The position numbers were made by a program, and so were the translations under genes. Positions 1 through 11,171 of a stretch of DNA of 61,928 bases are shown here, in pieces. The first letter of the stretch is position 1. Every line of letters begins with the position of its first letter. The notes beneath the pieces are model-generated. The model was not told the origin of the DNA, made no database searches, and saw nothing but the letters and a program-made list of their open reading frames with translations. Source of the stretch: Anaerolineae bacterium (GTDB taxonomy: Bacteria > Chloroflexota > Anaerolineae > UBA3071); the NCBI GenBank assembly GCA_029907105.1, contig JARYMM010000019.1:1-61928 (forward strand). Direction: 5' to 3'.

Positions 1-92
1 GGGCCGCGCCATGGCCAACTCGCAATGACACAGGCCAGGCTGGCTCTCGCTCTCGCCACTAAAGTGAAATACACCCCCTCGCGTTGGCATTT

Positions 93-121
93 TTGACATT
101 CGAGAGGAATTGTGCTATATT
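93..121 (+). promoter_or_regulatory. Sigma-70 type promoter upstream of the RHS relic
   Basis: TTGACA (93-98) and TATATT (116-121) are separated by 17 bases, and TGC directly before the -10 makes it an extended -10. It points at the ATG at 222. Bases 1-92 hold no gene I can support. Confidence 0.7.
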
Positions 122-221
122 ATTAGTGCATTTCTCCACCGCAGGCCTGACGATAACCGCTTCTTCGCCCCCCAGGTCAGGTGATATCGTTATTGACTCG
201 AGAAGGTGACCGATAAGGAGT

Positions 222-3200
222 ATGATTTCATTGCGCTGCCGGGTGTTGACGCTGGCTTTGGCCGCGTCGGTCCTTCTGGCCCAGCCCGGGTTGCTCCCCG
301 CACCGCTCCGGCAAGGAGCAGCAGCCCAGAGCCCTGATGTGCTTGCCACTCCCACAGCCGAACCCCCTGCATCCCAAGAGCCCCGTCGCGGCATGGGCGC
401 TGACGGTGGCTTTTTGTTTTTGCCGCTGATCGTGCAGGGAGGGCAGAGGAGCAAGGGAGCGAAGGAGCAGGGGAGCGGAGGAGAATCACCCCTACACCCA
501 GCACCTCTGCGCCTCTGCAATCGTCTCCCCTGGCGTTGAGCAAGCGGGCTGAGCTGGCCTCCGTGCAGCCGGGGGAGGTGCTGACCAACACGGTGGAGGC
601 GGCCGGCGGCGAGCTTGCCCAGCCGGTCACGGCCACCGTGGCTACTTTGGTAAACCTGCCGGCGGCCGACGGGGCCTGGATCACCCCGGCAGGCGGCGTG
701 CTCTGGAGGCGGGGAGGCCGGGTGGCCGTGGTCTTCCCGCCAGGGGCCGTGTCTGAGCCGGTGCAGGTGGAGATGGCTGAGGCGCCGGCCGGCATCCGCC
801 TGCGGCCGGAGCTCTTCGATGCCTTCCAACTGACGGCCCGCGATCAAGCGGCCCGGCCAGCAGCGCCGTTTGCCCTTCCTGTCCGTATCCTCCTGAATCT
901 GGCCGGCTACGACGAAGCGCTGCGCACCCGCCAGGGCTCGCCGGCCCTCTACCGGCTCAACGAGGGGAGCGGGGAATGGGAACTCCTGTCCGGGCAGGTG
1001 GACTGGGGCCGGGGCCTGGTGACGGTGGAGGTGGAGCGCTTTAGCCTCTTTGGGGCAGGCACCAGCAGCACCTTGAGTTATGGGGCCCAGCACCTGCCCA
1101 CGGTGCACGGTTTCGTCACCGATGCATGGAGCGGCAACAGCAGCATCCATTATCCTCTGACTTTGCCGCCGGGGCCAGGGGGATGGGGCTGAACCTGAGC
1201 CTGAACTACTCCAGTGAATGGGTGAACAGCATCCGCCAGGGGCCGAGTGGGGAGGATGAGCAGAAGGCCAAAACCTTCAGCCGGCAGGCCAGCATCGTCG
1301 GCTGGGGCTGGAGCCTGGGCGGGTTGGGGCAGATCACGGTCAAGCTCCCGCAGGCTCAGAAGTATTACCTGGAGTTTGCCGGTGGCAGTTTCGAACTGAA
1401 GTGGACCGCCGACGGCTGGCAGACGGAGCCGCAGAGCTTCCTGCGCATCGAACACAGCCAGGATGGGCTATTTGACAACAACCCCTGGTACGTGTGGGCG
1501 CCGGACGGCACCCGCTATACCTTCGGCAGCACGGGCGGATGGGGCGCCAACGGCCAGCATTGGGTGCGCAACACGGGGAGCTGTGGTCGCCACATGCTGG
1601 CGATGCACCTGACGGAGGTGCGCGATACTCACGGCAACCGGGCGGTGGTGACCTACGCTACCGAGACCAGGGACATTACCTGCCCTGATGGCTCCTCGCA
1701 GCCCTACGTGCGGGCTATCCGGCCCACACGCATCGAGTATTTTGCCGTCGGCGAGCCGCTGGCGACGGTGCGGGTGGACTTTGCTTACACCAGCCGCAGC
1801 GACACGGGGGTGCCGGGTAAGAACAACCCTTACGTGGAGGCCTTCTGGAGTGACTCCCGGCTCCAGACGATCACGGTCAAAGTGCGCAACGGCACTGGCG
1901 CCGACAGCTTTGCCACCGTGCGCAGTTACGATCTGACGCAGGACTATCTGTGGAAGGACCAGGCCAGCGGCCAGGGGTTGCTGCGGCTGACCAGTATCAC
2001 CGAGAAGGGCAGAGACGGCGGGGCACTGCCGGCCTGGACTTTCTCCTACCTCACCCTGCCCGGCGGCGACTGGCTCAACTACACCCTCCTGTCCACGGCG
2101 GACAATGGGCAGGGCGGCCGGGTAACCTATAGCTACGAGGACGTAGACAACATCTGGATGGAGGGGTGTGGCGGGAACACGAAACGGTTCCGGGTGAGCC
2201 AGATGGAGATCCGGGATGGGCTGGGTACGGCGGCCCACAACATCACCCGTATGGAGTACAACCACCAGAATCCCTGGGCCTGGACGGGGCCGGGCTTTCC
2301 GGAGTGTCCCGACTTCGAGTTCGGTGGCTACAACTTCGTGCGCCGCCAGGTGAAGGATGGGGCAGGGGTGCTTTATCAGGTGGTGGACGACTATTTCCAC
2401 CAGAAGAACGCCGACAACACCCTCGACCCACGCAAGGGGAAGCTGTACCTGAGCGTGACCAGCACCCAACCCGGCAGTGGCGAACTGGGGCGGGTGGAGA
2501 CCACCTGGAGTACGGTGGTGGTGAAAGGAACGAACTGGGTGTTCCGGCAAGATGAGACCCGGCGGCTAGGCAACTCCAGCCAGAAGACGGCCTACGAGTA
2601 CCAGACGGCCTACCAGGGAGGCGCCCAGTACGGCAACGTCACCCATGTGCGGGAGTACAGCGATGGTGGGGCAACCCTCTACCGGACGCAGGAGAGCGAG
2701 TACTATCCCAATAACGTGGCCGGCAGTGTGTACCTCATCAACCGGCCGGCGCGCCAACGGTTGCTCAATGCCAGCGGCGCCTGTCGGGGCGAAACCCGCT
2801 ACATCTACGATAATGCCGCCAACTACCAGACCCCGCCGACAAAAGGGGATCTGACCAAGATACAAGTGGCGCAGACAAGCTGCGGCACTTCCTGGAGCGA
2901 GACCACTTATAGCTACGATAGTTACGGCAATCAAACCGGCGTGACCGACCCCCTGGGCAATGTGACCACGATGGCTTACGATACCGGTGGGAGCTGGCCC
3001 AAGCTCTTCGCCTACCCCACCAGCACGACGGCGCCCCTGGTGGGGACGACGAGCTACACCTGGGACAAGGTACTGGGCCAAGTGACCGGGGTGACCGATC
3101 CCAACGGCGTCAGCACCGGCTACGAGTATGACCAGTGGGGTCGGCTGTGGAAAGAGATCCGGCCGGGGGACGACACGAACAACCCAACCCGACGGCTGAG

Positions 3201-5316
3201 CTACAACAACTATGCGGGGAGCGCGGCGCCGTTCTGGGTGAAGGAGGAGCGGCGGGACAACAGGCCGGGCGATGCGACCAGCTATCTGGAGACGCGCACC
3301 TTCTATGACGGGTTGGGTCGCGTCGTGCAGACCCAGGCCGAGGCGGCCTCGGGTTCGCAGAGCATCGTGGTCAGCACCCAGTACACACCGTTGGGGCTGA
3401 TGCAGTAGCAGGATGTGCCCTACTTCTATGGCGCCGGGCTGGGCGGCTATCGGACGCCCGACTGGACGCAGCCCAAGACGCAGTATAGCTACGACGCACT
3501 GGGGCGGGTCACTCAGGTCACCAACCCCGATGGCACGGCCGTGCGCAGCTACTACCAGGACCGCAGGGTGGCCGTCATTGACGAACTGAACCACCAGACC
3601 ATCCGCGAGATGGACGGTCTGGGCCGGTTGGTGAGCGTCAAACAGTTCAGCGGGAGCTATCCCGGCGGGCCGGGATGGAACGATCCCCCTTATAGCACCA
3701 CCAGCTACAGCTACAATGTGCGCGACCAGTTGAGCAGCGTCACCGGGCCGGATGGAGCGCAGACGACCATCACCTACGACCTGTTGGGCCGCAAGACCCA
3801 GATGAGCGACCCGGACATGGGCACGTGGACCTATGCCTACGATGCGGCCGGCAATCTGACCCGCCAGACGGACGCCCGCAACCAGACGATTTGCTTCTAC
3901 TACGATGCCCTCAACCGGCTGAAGGGCAAGCACTACCGGGCGGATACCAGTTGCCCGACCAGCAATCCCTCGCTGAACGTGAGTTACACCTACGACCAGG
4001 GGACATACGGCAAAGGGCGGCGGACGGGGATGACAGACGGCTCCGGCTCTACAAGCTGGAGTTACGACGCTCGCGGGCGGGTGACGCAGGAGTCCAAGGT
4101 CATCGGCGGCGTGGGTGGGGGCACCTTTGTCACCCAATGGGGTTACGACGCCATGGATCGGGTGGTGTGGATGAAGTATCCTGGGGGCGATGGTGGTCAG
4201 GTGGGGGAGCAGGTGAACTTTGGGTACAACCCGGCGGCCTGGCTGAAGAGCGTGGTGGGGGCCAGCACCTACGTGGGAGACACGTCCTACAACGCCCTGG
4301 GGCAGGTGGAGCTGCGCAGGCTGGGCAGCACGGCCGGGGTGCTGACCACCGACTATATCTACCGCAGCGACAACTTCCGGCTGCAATGGATCAAGACCGG
4401 GTCGGCCAGCCCCTACGAGGGGTTGCAGAATTTAGAGTACGCCTACGATGCGGTGGGGAACGTTCTGACCATCAAGGACTACAAAGTGGCTGGGGGCACC
4501 CAGACGCAGAGCTTCACTTACGACTTCCTGGATCGGGTGCTGAGCGCCACGGTCACCGGTGGCAGCAGTGGACAAGGGCAGTACAGCGAGAGCTATACCT
4601 ACAATGTCGTCGGGAATCTCATGAGCAAGACGGGGGTGGGCTCGTACACCTATGGGACGCAGGCGGCCGATTGTCCGGAAGGGGCCTTGAGCAAACCCCA
4701 CGCGGTGGTCACGGCCGGGGCAAACACCTACTGCTACGACCGGAACGGCAACATGGTGCGGCGCAACGTGGGGACGACCTACAATTTGACCTACGACGCC
4801 GAGAACCGGCTGACCGGGGTGAGTGGTGGGGCCAGTGCCAGCTTCGTCTACGATGGCGATGGGAACCGGGTGAAGGCCACCTTCAACGGCACGACCACCG
4901 TCTACATCGGGGACTACTACGAGCAGACGGGGAGCACGATCAAGAAGTACTACTACGCCAACGGGCAACGGGTGGCGATGCGGGTGGGAAGCACCCTGTA
5001 CTGGCTGCTGACGGACCACCTGGGCTCCACGGCCATCACCGCCAACAGCAGCGGGAGTCGGGTGGCGGAGCTGCGCTACAAAGCCTGGGGCGAGACCCGC
5101 TACACCGATGGCATCACCCCCACGGCCTACAAGTTCACCGGCCAGCGGCTGGATGAGGGCACGGGGCTGTATTACTATGGGGCGCGCTACTACGACCCGG
5201 CGCTGGGCCGCTTCGTGCAGGCGGATACCATTGTGCCGGAGCCGGGGAACCCGCAGGCGCTGAACCGCTACTCCTACGTGCTCAATAACAGGGCCATCTC
5301 TCCGCGATGCGATTGA
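222..5316 (+). pseudogene. Broken RHS/YD-repeat cell-surface protein
   Basis: This was one large secreted RHS-family protein (SpvB/TcdB-like start, then many YD repeats such as YDALGRVTQVTNPDG, then the RHS core ending GLYYYGARYYDPALGRF). It is now split. A signal-peptide segment (222-539) shifts frame into 536-1192, the shift lying in a purine-rich repeat at about 430-525. A second shift lies in the G run near 1171-1177, where one extra G would restore PPGPGG-MGLNLSLNYSS. The frame starting near 1178 then meets an amber codon (TAG, 3406-3408) flanked by CAG codons, and YD repeats continue in the same frame from 3415. The end is also lost: after YVLNN the frame runs into the 3' end of miaA and stops, so the variable C-terminal toxin domain is absent. 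Three independent lesions argue for real decay, although homopolymer sequencing errors could explain the G-run shift. Confidence 0.85.
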
Positions 5317-6268
5317 AGGCCGCCGCCGAGAGCCGCGCCAGCAAGTTGCGCCCCAGGAATTCCCTCACCGCTTCCTCCACTCGCTCATAGCAATCGGGTA
5401 AACTGGCGTCGAACCAGTGGATGGCCGGATCGTCCAGCCGGAACCAGGTGTACTGCTGGCGCACGAAGCGGCGCGTCTCCCGCTTGATCTGCGCCACCGC
5501 CTCCTCCAGCGTGATCTCGCCTTGCAGATAGAGGCCAATCTGCCGGTAGCCCAGGCCGCTCATGGCCGGCAGGTCGAAGCCATATCCTCTGGCCACCAGT
5601 CCCCGCACCTCCTCCACCAACCCCTGGGCGATCATGTGCTCCACCCGCTCGTCAATGCGGCGGTAGAGCAGCTTCCGTGTCATGGTCAGCCCAATGCGCA
5701 GGATGCGGTATGGCGGTGGCCGCCTGGCCTGCAATGCACTGATGGGCTGCCCCGCCGTCAGGCACACCTCCAGCGCCCGGATCACCCGCCGCACGTTGCG
5801 GGGGTCAATGCGCGCCGCTGCCTGTGCATCGAGCGCCGAAAGCCAACGGTGAAGGGCCATCTCGCCTCGCTCCTCGGCCTCCCGCTCCAGCGCCGCCCGC
5901 AGAGCGGGATCCGGCTCCACGCGAGGGATGGTCCACCCCTCCAGCACCGCCCGCACATAAAGGCCGCTGCCGCCCACCAGCAGCGGCAGTCTGCCGCGGC
6001 GCAGGATGTCCTCAATGGCCGCATAGGCCAGCTTCTGATACTCGGCCAGGGTCAGGGGCTGATCGGGATCCACCAGGTCGAGGAGGTGATGGGGCACGCG
6101 GCGGCGTTCCTCGGGCGTGGCCTTAGCCGTGCCGATGTCCATGCCGCGATAGACCTGCCGCGAATCAGCGGAGACCACCTCGCCATCGAAAGTCTCCGCC
6201 AGATGCAGGGAGAGGGAGGTCTTGCCCACAGCCGTGGGGCCGAGCACGGCAACAAGAGGAGGATGCAT
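5282..6268 (-). CDS. miaA: tRNA dimethylallyltransferase MiaA
   Basis: Transfers a dimethylallyl group to N6 of A37 in tRNAs that read UNN codons. The protein of about 328 residues starts MHPPLVAVLGPTAVGKTSLS, giving the P-loop GPTAVGKT, followed by DSRQVYRGMDIGTAKAT, the family motif for substrate binding, and GGSGLYVRAVLEG. The ATG at 6268 is preferred over a TTG seven codons upstream because the MiaA family normally begins a few residues before the P-loop. Its last codons overlap the truncated end of the convergent RHS relic, so the extreme C-terminus (ERWPCY) may be partly foreign sequence acquired at the junction. It is the last gene of a minus-strand housekeeping block; upstream is a low-complexity AAAGCTC word repeat, so it may be transcribed by readthrough from yraN. 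Confidence 0.95.
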   Translation of the reverse strand: MHPPLVAVLGPTAVGKTSLSLHLAETFDGEVVSADSRQVYRGMDIGTAKATPEERRRVPHHLLDLVDPDQPLTLAEYQKLAYAAIEDILRRGRLPLLVGGSGLYVRAVLEGWTIPRVEPDPALRAALEREAEERGEMALHRWLSALDAQAAARIDPRNVRRVIRALEVCLTAGQPISALQARRPPPYRILRIGLTMTRKLLYRRIDERVEHMIAQGLVEEVRGLVARGYGFDLPAMSGLGYRQIGLYLQGEITLEEAVAQIKRETRRFVRQQYTWFRLDDPAIHWFDASLPDCYERVEEAVREFLGRNLLARLSAAAFNRIAERWPCY

Positions 6269-6276
6269 CGAAGCAA

Positions 6277-6378
6277 ATCCAAAGTCCAAAGCTCAAAATC
6301 CAAAGCCCAAAGCTCAAAATGCAAAGCCCAATCCGCTGAACCGCCCTTTGAGCTTTAAACTTTGAGCTTTGAGCTTCA
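6277..6378. repeat. Low-complexity TTTGAGCTTTGG word repeat
   Basis: The segment repeats words of the type CCAAAGCTCAAAAT and, after about 6345, their complement (TTTGAGCTTT), forming an imperfect inverted repeat between miaA and yraN. The same words reappear in frame inside the glycosyltransferase gene near 17810. No gene is visible here. Confidence 0.7.
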
Positions 6379-6382
6379 AAGC

Positions 6383-6748
6383 TTATCCCTCCACCGCGTT
6401 GGGGATCACCGTCAGTCGCTCCAGCCGTCCGGCAGGGCTGAACTGCACGGCCACGACGTCAATGCGCCAGGGGCCATCCCAGCCCCGCTCCTGCACGTAG
6501 GTCTGGCCCAGCTCCACGAGCCTGGCCTGCTTGGCCGGGGTGACCGACTCCTCCGGCGTGCCGAAGGCTTCGCCGCGCCGTGTGCGCACCTCCACCATCA
6601 CCAGGGTGTCGCCATCCCGGGCCACGATGTCAATCTCCCCCGCCGGACAGCGCCAGTTGCGGGCCAGGATGGCGTAGCCACGGGCGGCCAGGGCCTCCGC
6701 CGCCAGCCGCTCGCCCACCTGGCCCAGCCGCTGCCGCCGGCTGCTCAT
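6383..6748 (-). CDS. yraN: UPF0102 (YraN) endonuclease-fold protein
   Basis: Small protein of 121 residues with the UPF0102 layout: RQRLGQVGERLAAEALAARGY, then the nuclease-like core GEIDIVARDGDTLVMVEVRTR with the GEIDIVA and VEVRTR motifs typical of the PD-(D/E)xK-like fold. The cellular role is not settled. The ATG at 6748 overlaps the stop of rnhB as ATGA, so the two are translationally coupled; an upstream in-frame start exists but lies inside rnhB. The rnhB-yraN pair is a common neighbour arrangement, which supports the call. Confidence 0.9.
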   Translation of the reverse strand: MSSRRQRLGQVGERLAAEALAARGYAILARNWRCPAGEIDIVARDGDTLVMVEVRTRRGEAFGTPEESVTPAKQARLVELGQTYVQERGWDGPWRIDVVAVQFSPAGRLERLTVIPNAVEG

Positions 6749-7392
6749 CTTGCCAGCACCTCCTGCACCGGCCGGAAGGAGCGGCGGTGCAGGGCACAAG
6801 GCCCCAGTTGGGCCAGCGCGGCGCGGTGCGCCGCCGTGCCGTAGCCCTTGTGACGGGCGAAACCGTAGCCGGGATAGGCGGATTCGTAGCCGACCAGCAT
6901 CCGATCGCGGGTCACCTTGGCCAGGATGGAAGCCGCAGCGATGGAGAGAGAAAGCTGATCACCGTGGACAATAGGCTGCTGAGGCAGCGCCTGTTCCGGC
7001 AGGTACATACAGTCAATCAGCAAGGCCTCAGGGGGCAGGGGAAGCCGCTGCAGCGCCAGCCCCATGGCCTGCCGGGTGGCAGGCACGATGCCCAGGCGGT
7101 CAATCTCGCTGGCCGCGACCAGGCCGACCGCCCAGGCTTCGGCCTGCTGGCAGATGAGTTCGAACAACCGCTCCCGCCGTTGCGACGTCAACTGTTTGGA
7201 ATCGCGCACGCCGGCCGCCAGCAATGTTTCATGCCGCCCGTCGGGGCTGAGGATGACGGCGGCGGCGACCACCGGCCCGGCCAGCGCGCCCCGCCCCGCC
7301 TCGTCCAGCCCGGCCACCAGGCGATAACCCGAAGCCCAGTACCCCCGTTCATAGGCCAGCGACGGTCTTCCCTTTGCCGAAGGATCTTGCAT
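6745..7392 (-). CDS. rnhB: Ribonuclease HII
   Basis: Cleaves the RNA strand of RNA-DNA hybrids and removes single ribonucleotides from DNA. About 215 residues; the N-terminal acidic motif GLDEAGRGALAGPVVAAAV carries the first catalytic Asp-Glu pair, and later segments show DSKQLTSQRRERLFE and the conserved SIAAASILAKVTRDR block. The ATG at 7392 is chosen because a strong GGAGGAGAC lies just before it; an in-frame start 35 codons upstream reads through a repeat hairpin and is unlikely. It overlaps yraN by four bases. Confidence 0.95.
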   Translation of the reverse strand: MQDPSAKGRPSLAYERGYWASGYRLVAGLDEAGRGALAGPVVAAAVILSPDGRHETLLAAGVRDSKQLTSQRRERLFELICQQAEAWAVGLVAASEIDRLGIVPATRQAMGLALQRLPLPPEALLIDCMYLPEQALPQQPIVHGDQLSLSIAAASILAKVTRDRMLVGYESAYPGYGFARHKGYGTAAHRAALAQLGPCALHRRSFRPVQEVLAR

Positions 7393-7422
7393 GTCTCCTC
7401 CTGACCCCCCGATCCCTTGATG

Positions 7423-7483
7423 CCAGAAACCCGGAGAAGCGACCCCCCTGTGCGGGCGAGGTATCGGCTCTCCGGGTTTCTGG
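7423..7483. repeat. Palindromic repeat between rplS and rnhB
   Basis: CCAGAAACCCGGAGA (7423-7437) is perfectly complementary to TCTCCGGGTTTCTGG (7469-7483), a 15-bp stem with a 31-base loop. There is no T-run, so this looks like a REP-type hairpin or mRNA stabiliser and not a terminator. Confidence 0.7.
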
Positions 7484-7514
7484 GAAGAGTGGCCCATGCC
7501 TGTTTCCCACCGCT

Positions 7515-7868
7515 TCAGGCCATGCGCCTCTCTTTGAGACGGGCTGCTTTGCCCCGGCGCTCGCGCAGGAAGTACAGCTTGCCCCGCCGCACCCGGGCGT
7601 GCCGCAACACCTCCACTTTTTCGATGCGCGGCGAATGGAGCAAGAACGTGCGCTCAACCCCCACCCCGTGCGCAGCGATGCGGCGCACGGTAAAGGTGGA
7701 ATTGATCCCCCCCTCGCGGACGCGCATCACCACACCCTGGAAGACCTGTATCCGCTCTCGATCCCCCTCGACGATACGATTGTGCACCCGCACCGTATCG
7801 CCGGGGCGAAGCTGCGGGATGTTCGGATTCGGCTCCGGTCGCTGCAAAGAGTCCATCAAAGAAGACAT
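7515..7868 (-). CDS. rplS: 50S ribosomal protein bL19
   Basis: Structural protein of the large ribosomal subunit at the 30S-50S interface. The 117-residue protein shows the family pattern [27 protein letters not shown], then [20 protein letters not shown] and the basic tail [19 protein letters not shown]. Length matches the family. It sits in the usual trmD-rplS-rnhB order, and has its own promoter at 7906-7934 so it need not depend on trmD transcription. Confidence 0.97.
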   Translation of the reverse strand: MSSLMDSLQRPEPNPNIPQLRPGDTVRVHNRIVEGDRERIQVFQGVVMRVREGGINSTFTVRRIAAHGVGVERTFLLHSPRIEKVEVLRHARVRRGKLYFLRERRGKAARLKERRMA

Positions 7869-7905
7869 GTCACACCATCCATAGTCATAATGGTCACAAC
7901 CTCAG

Positions 7906-7934
7906 AGTATAGCACAGGTCAGCAGTAACAGCAA
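7906..7934 (-). promoter_or_regulatory. rplS promoter
   Basis: On the minus strand TTGCTG (7934-7929) and TATACT (7911-7906) are separated by 17 bases; TGC directly precedes the -10. It would start transcription about 30 bases upstream of the rplS ATG. Confidence 0.65.
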
Positions 7935-7971
7935 ATTGCAGAGCAATTTTACGAACGGCGTGCACACAGGG

Positions 7972-7994
7972 AGGACAGGTTGGCAACCTGTCCT
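7972..7994. repeat. Small hairpin GGACAGGTT/AACCTGTCC
   Basis: AGGACAGGTT (7972-7981) and AACCTGTCCT (7985-7994) form a perfect 10-bp stem with a 3-base loop between trmD and rplS. A relative lies at 60371-60391, so this is a small dispersed palindrome family. Confidence 0.6.
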
Positions 7995-8032
7995 ACTCCT
8001 GTTTTCGCACTGGTGATGCCAGGTGGCCAGGG

Positions 8033-8782
8033 TCAGCCCGCGGGCTGCCAGCCCAGTTCCCGCAGAAAGACCTCGTCCTGCGGGCTGAGCTCAGCGCGGG
8101 CCAAAAGGTCGGGCCGGCGCTGCAATGTACGGCGCAACGATTCCCGCCGCCGCCAGCGGGCGACCTCGGCGTGATGGCCGGAAAGCAACACCTCCGGCAC
8201 GGCGTGACCGCGGTACTCCGCCGGCCGGGTGTAATGGGGATGCTCCAGCAAGCCTGCGGCGTGCGAGTCTTGCTTTGTCGCCGCCGGATCGCCCAGCACA
8301 CCGGGCAACAGCCGTGTCACCGCATCCACGATGACCATGGCCGCGATCTCCCCGCCCGAAAGCACGTAATCGCCGATGGAAATCTCGTCCGTGGCCAGGA
8401 ACTGTCGCACCCGCTCGTCCACCCCTTCGTAACGCCCGCAGATCAACGCCAGGCGCTCATGCTGCGCCAGCTCCCAGGCCACCGCCTGGGTGAACAGACG
8501 GCCCTGCGGGCTGAGCAGGATGATCGGGCCGGGAGGCGCTTCGCCTTCTTTCAGGCCCAACACGGTTTCCACAGCGCGGAAAATCGGCTCCGGCTTCATG
8601 ACCATGCCGCCGCCGCCACCGTAGGGCGCATCGTCCGTGATCCTGTGCTTCCCCTCGGCGTAGTCGCGGATGTTGTGGATGGCGATGGACACGTGCCCTG
8701 CTTCCTGCGCCCGCAAGATGATGCTGTCGGCGAACACATCGCCAAACATGGCAGGGAAGAGGGTGAAGATGTCAAAATGCAT
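8033..8782 (-). CDS. trmD: tRNA (guanine-N1-)-methyltransferase TrmD
   Basis: Methylates N1 of G37 in tRNAs using S-adenosylmethionine and prevents +1 frameshifting. The 249-residue protein begins [13 protein letters not shown], has [13 protein letters not shown], the [12 protein letters not shown] motif and the SPOUT knot region [27 protein letters not shown]. The ATG at 8782 is the family start; a longer in-frame extension upstream would read through the terminator and 6S-like RNA and is rejected. It lies just downstream of that terminator and upstream of rplS. Confidence 0.96.
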   Translation of the reverse strand: MHFDIFTLFPAMFGDVFADSIILRAQEAGHVSIAIHNIRDYAEGKHRITDDAPYGGGGGMVMKPEPIFRAVETVLGLKEGEAPPGPIILLSPQGRLFTQAVAWELAQHERLALICGRYEGVDERVRQFLATDEISIGDYVLSGGEIAAMVIVDAVTRLLPGVLGDPAATKQDSHAAGLLEHPHYTRPAEYRGHAVPEVLLSGHHAEVARWRRRESLRRTLQRRPDLLARAELSPQDEVFLRELGWQPAG

Positions 8783-8797
8783 GATGCCACTTCCGAC

Positions 8798-8833
8798 AAA
8801 AAGGCCACAAGGCGTCGCCGCCCAGTGGCCTTT
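8798..8833 (-). terminator. Intrinsic terminator after the 6S-like RNA
   Basis: Read on the minus strand, AAGGCCAC (8832-8825) pairs with GTGGCCTT (8808-8801), followed by a run of five T. It ends the RNA that starts near 9020 and separates aspS from trmD. Confidence 0.8.
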
Positions 8834-9020
8834 GGGACAGAGTTCCCCGCCGTGCCGTGTGCCAGCGAGTTTTGAACCTGCTCTCGCAGGTGGGTGTCTC
8901 ACCTGAAGGTCCTGCCTTACCCTCGAGGGGCTACCACATTTCCAGCAGGGCTTTGACTCCCTCAGTTTAGGTGTTGGCTCAAAACGTTAGGTGGCATCAC
9001 GGGCACCGCAGGGCACTGCA
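8798..9020 (-). ncRNA. ssrS: Probable 6S RNA
   Basis: A promoter-to-terminator unit of about 220 nt with no reading frame. The transcript folds as a long rod: the 5' arm GTGCCCTGCGGTGCC (9016-9002) faces GGCACACGGCAC (8863-8852), and GTTTTGAGCC (8985-8976) faces GGTTCAAAAC (8878-8869), leaving an open middle. This is the shape of 6S RNA, which binds the sigma-70 holoenzyme and mimics an open promoter. The 5' CCCTGCGGTG and the TTTTGAGCCAACAC stretch fit my memory of 6S sequences in several phyla. SRP RNA was considered but its conserved tetraloop region is missing. The identification is by structure and recall, not by a model search. Confidence 0.65.
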
Positions 9021-9025
9021 CCCAT

Positions 9026-9054
9026 ATCATAGCACAATTCCGAAAAACGCGCAA
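9026..9054 (-). promoter_or_regulatory. Promoter of the 6S-like RNA
   Basis: On the minus strand TTGCGC (9054-9049), 17-base spacer, TATGAT (9031-9026), preceded by TGC. Predicted start near 9019-9020. Confidence 0.65.
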
Positions 9055-9088
9055 ATCGGCGATGGGCGCTACAAGCAGAGCCCTTCCA

Positions 9089-10864
<1,776 letters not shown>

Positions 10865-10898
10865 ACCCTTCTCCTCCTCCGGTTATTCGTAAGGCAAC

Positions 10899-10927
10899 AT
10901 TATACACACAAGTCCCCGAAAGGACAA
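10899..10927 (-). promoter_or_regulatory. aspS promoter
   Basis: On the minus strand TTGTCC (10927-10922), 17 bases, TATAAT (10904-10899). It is back to back with the plus-strand promoter at 10957-10985. Confidence 0.7.
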
Positions 10928-10956
10928 CATTGCCTGGAGAGGTTGGAGGTTGCTTT

Positions 10957-10985
10957 TTGACAAGAATCCAAAAGTGTGGTATACA
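10957..10985 (+). promoter_or_regulatory. Promoter of the TPP riboswitch-thiN leader
   Basis: TTGACA (10957-10962), 17-base spacer, TATACA (10980-10985) with TGG before it. It starts transcription a few bases before the riboswitch aptamer. Confidence 0.75.
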
Positions 10986-11003
10986 TTGCGCAAATCAACC
11001 GAT

Positions 11004-11099
11004 CAAGCAAGGGGAGCTGGGAGAGCCCGGCTGAGAGGGCGGTCCGTAATGCCGCCGACCCTTTGAACCTGACCTGGGTAATGCCGGCGTAGGGATTGC
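11004..11099 (+). promoter_or_regulatory. TPP (THI-box) riboswitch
   Basis: The aptamer has the hallmark blocks in order: GGGGAGC (11011-11017), GGCTGAGAGGGCGG (11029-11042), ACCCTTTGAACCTGA and CCTGGGTAATGCCGGCGTAGGGA. CTGAGA and ACCTGA are the thiamine pyrophosphate-sensing elements. It is followed by an intrinsic terminator and then thiN, so high TPP should stop transcription before the thiamine genes. Confidence 0.95.
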
Positions 11100-11118
11100 A
11101 AACAGTAGAAGTTGCAGG

Positions 11119-11156
11119 AGGCCACTTGCCTTGCTCAGGGCAGGTGGCCTTTTCGT
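11119..11156 (+). terminator. Riboswitch-controlled intrinsic terminator
   Basis: AGGCCACTTGCC (11119-11130) pairs over 12 bases with GGCAGGTGGCCT (11139-11150), then TTTTCGTT. It lies 19 bases after the TPP aptamer and 16 bases before the thiN ATG. Confidence 0.85.
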
Positions 11157-11171
11157 TCACCAGGAGAAACC

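Noticed and set aside
222..1192. Two separate small secreted proteins
   Set aside because: They are consecutive parts of one RHS N-terminus, split by a repeat insertion.
3406..3408. Amber codon read as pyrrolysine or by suppression in the RHS gene
   Set aside because: The same gene has two frameshifts and no toxin end, and no other in-frame TAG was seen in real genes, so decay is simpler.
8783..8902. 40-residue N-terminal extension of TrmD
   Set aside because: It would translate the terminator and the RNA gene; the family start at 8782 is intact.
8798..9020. SRP (4.5S) RNA
   Set aside because: The conserved GGAA-type tetraloop domain with its internal loop is missing, whereas a long rod with open middle fits 6S RNA better.
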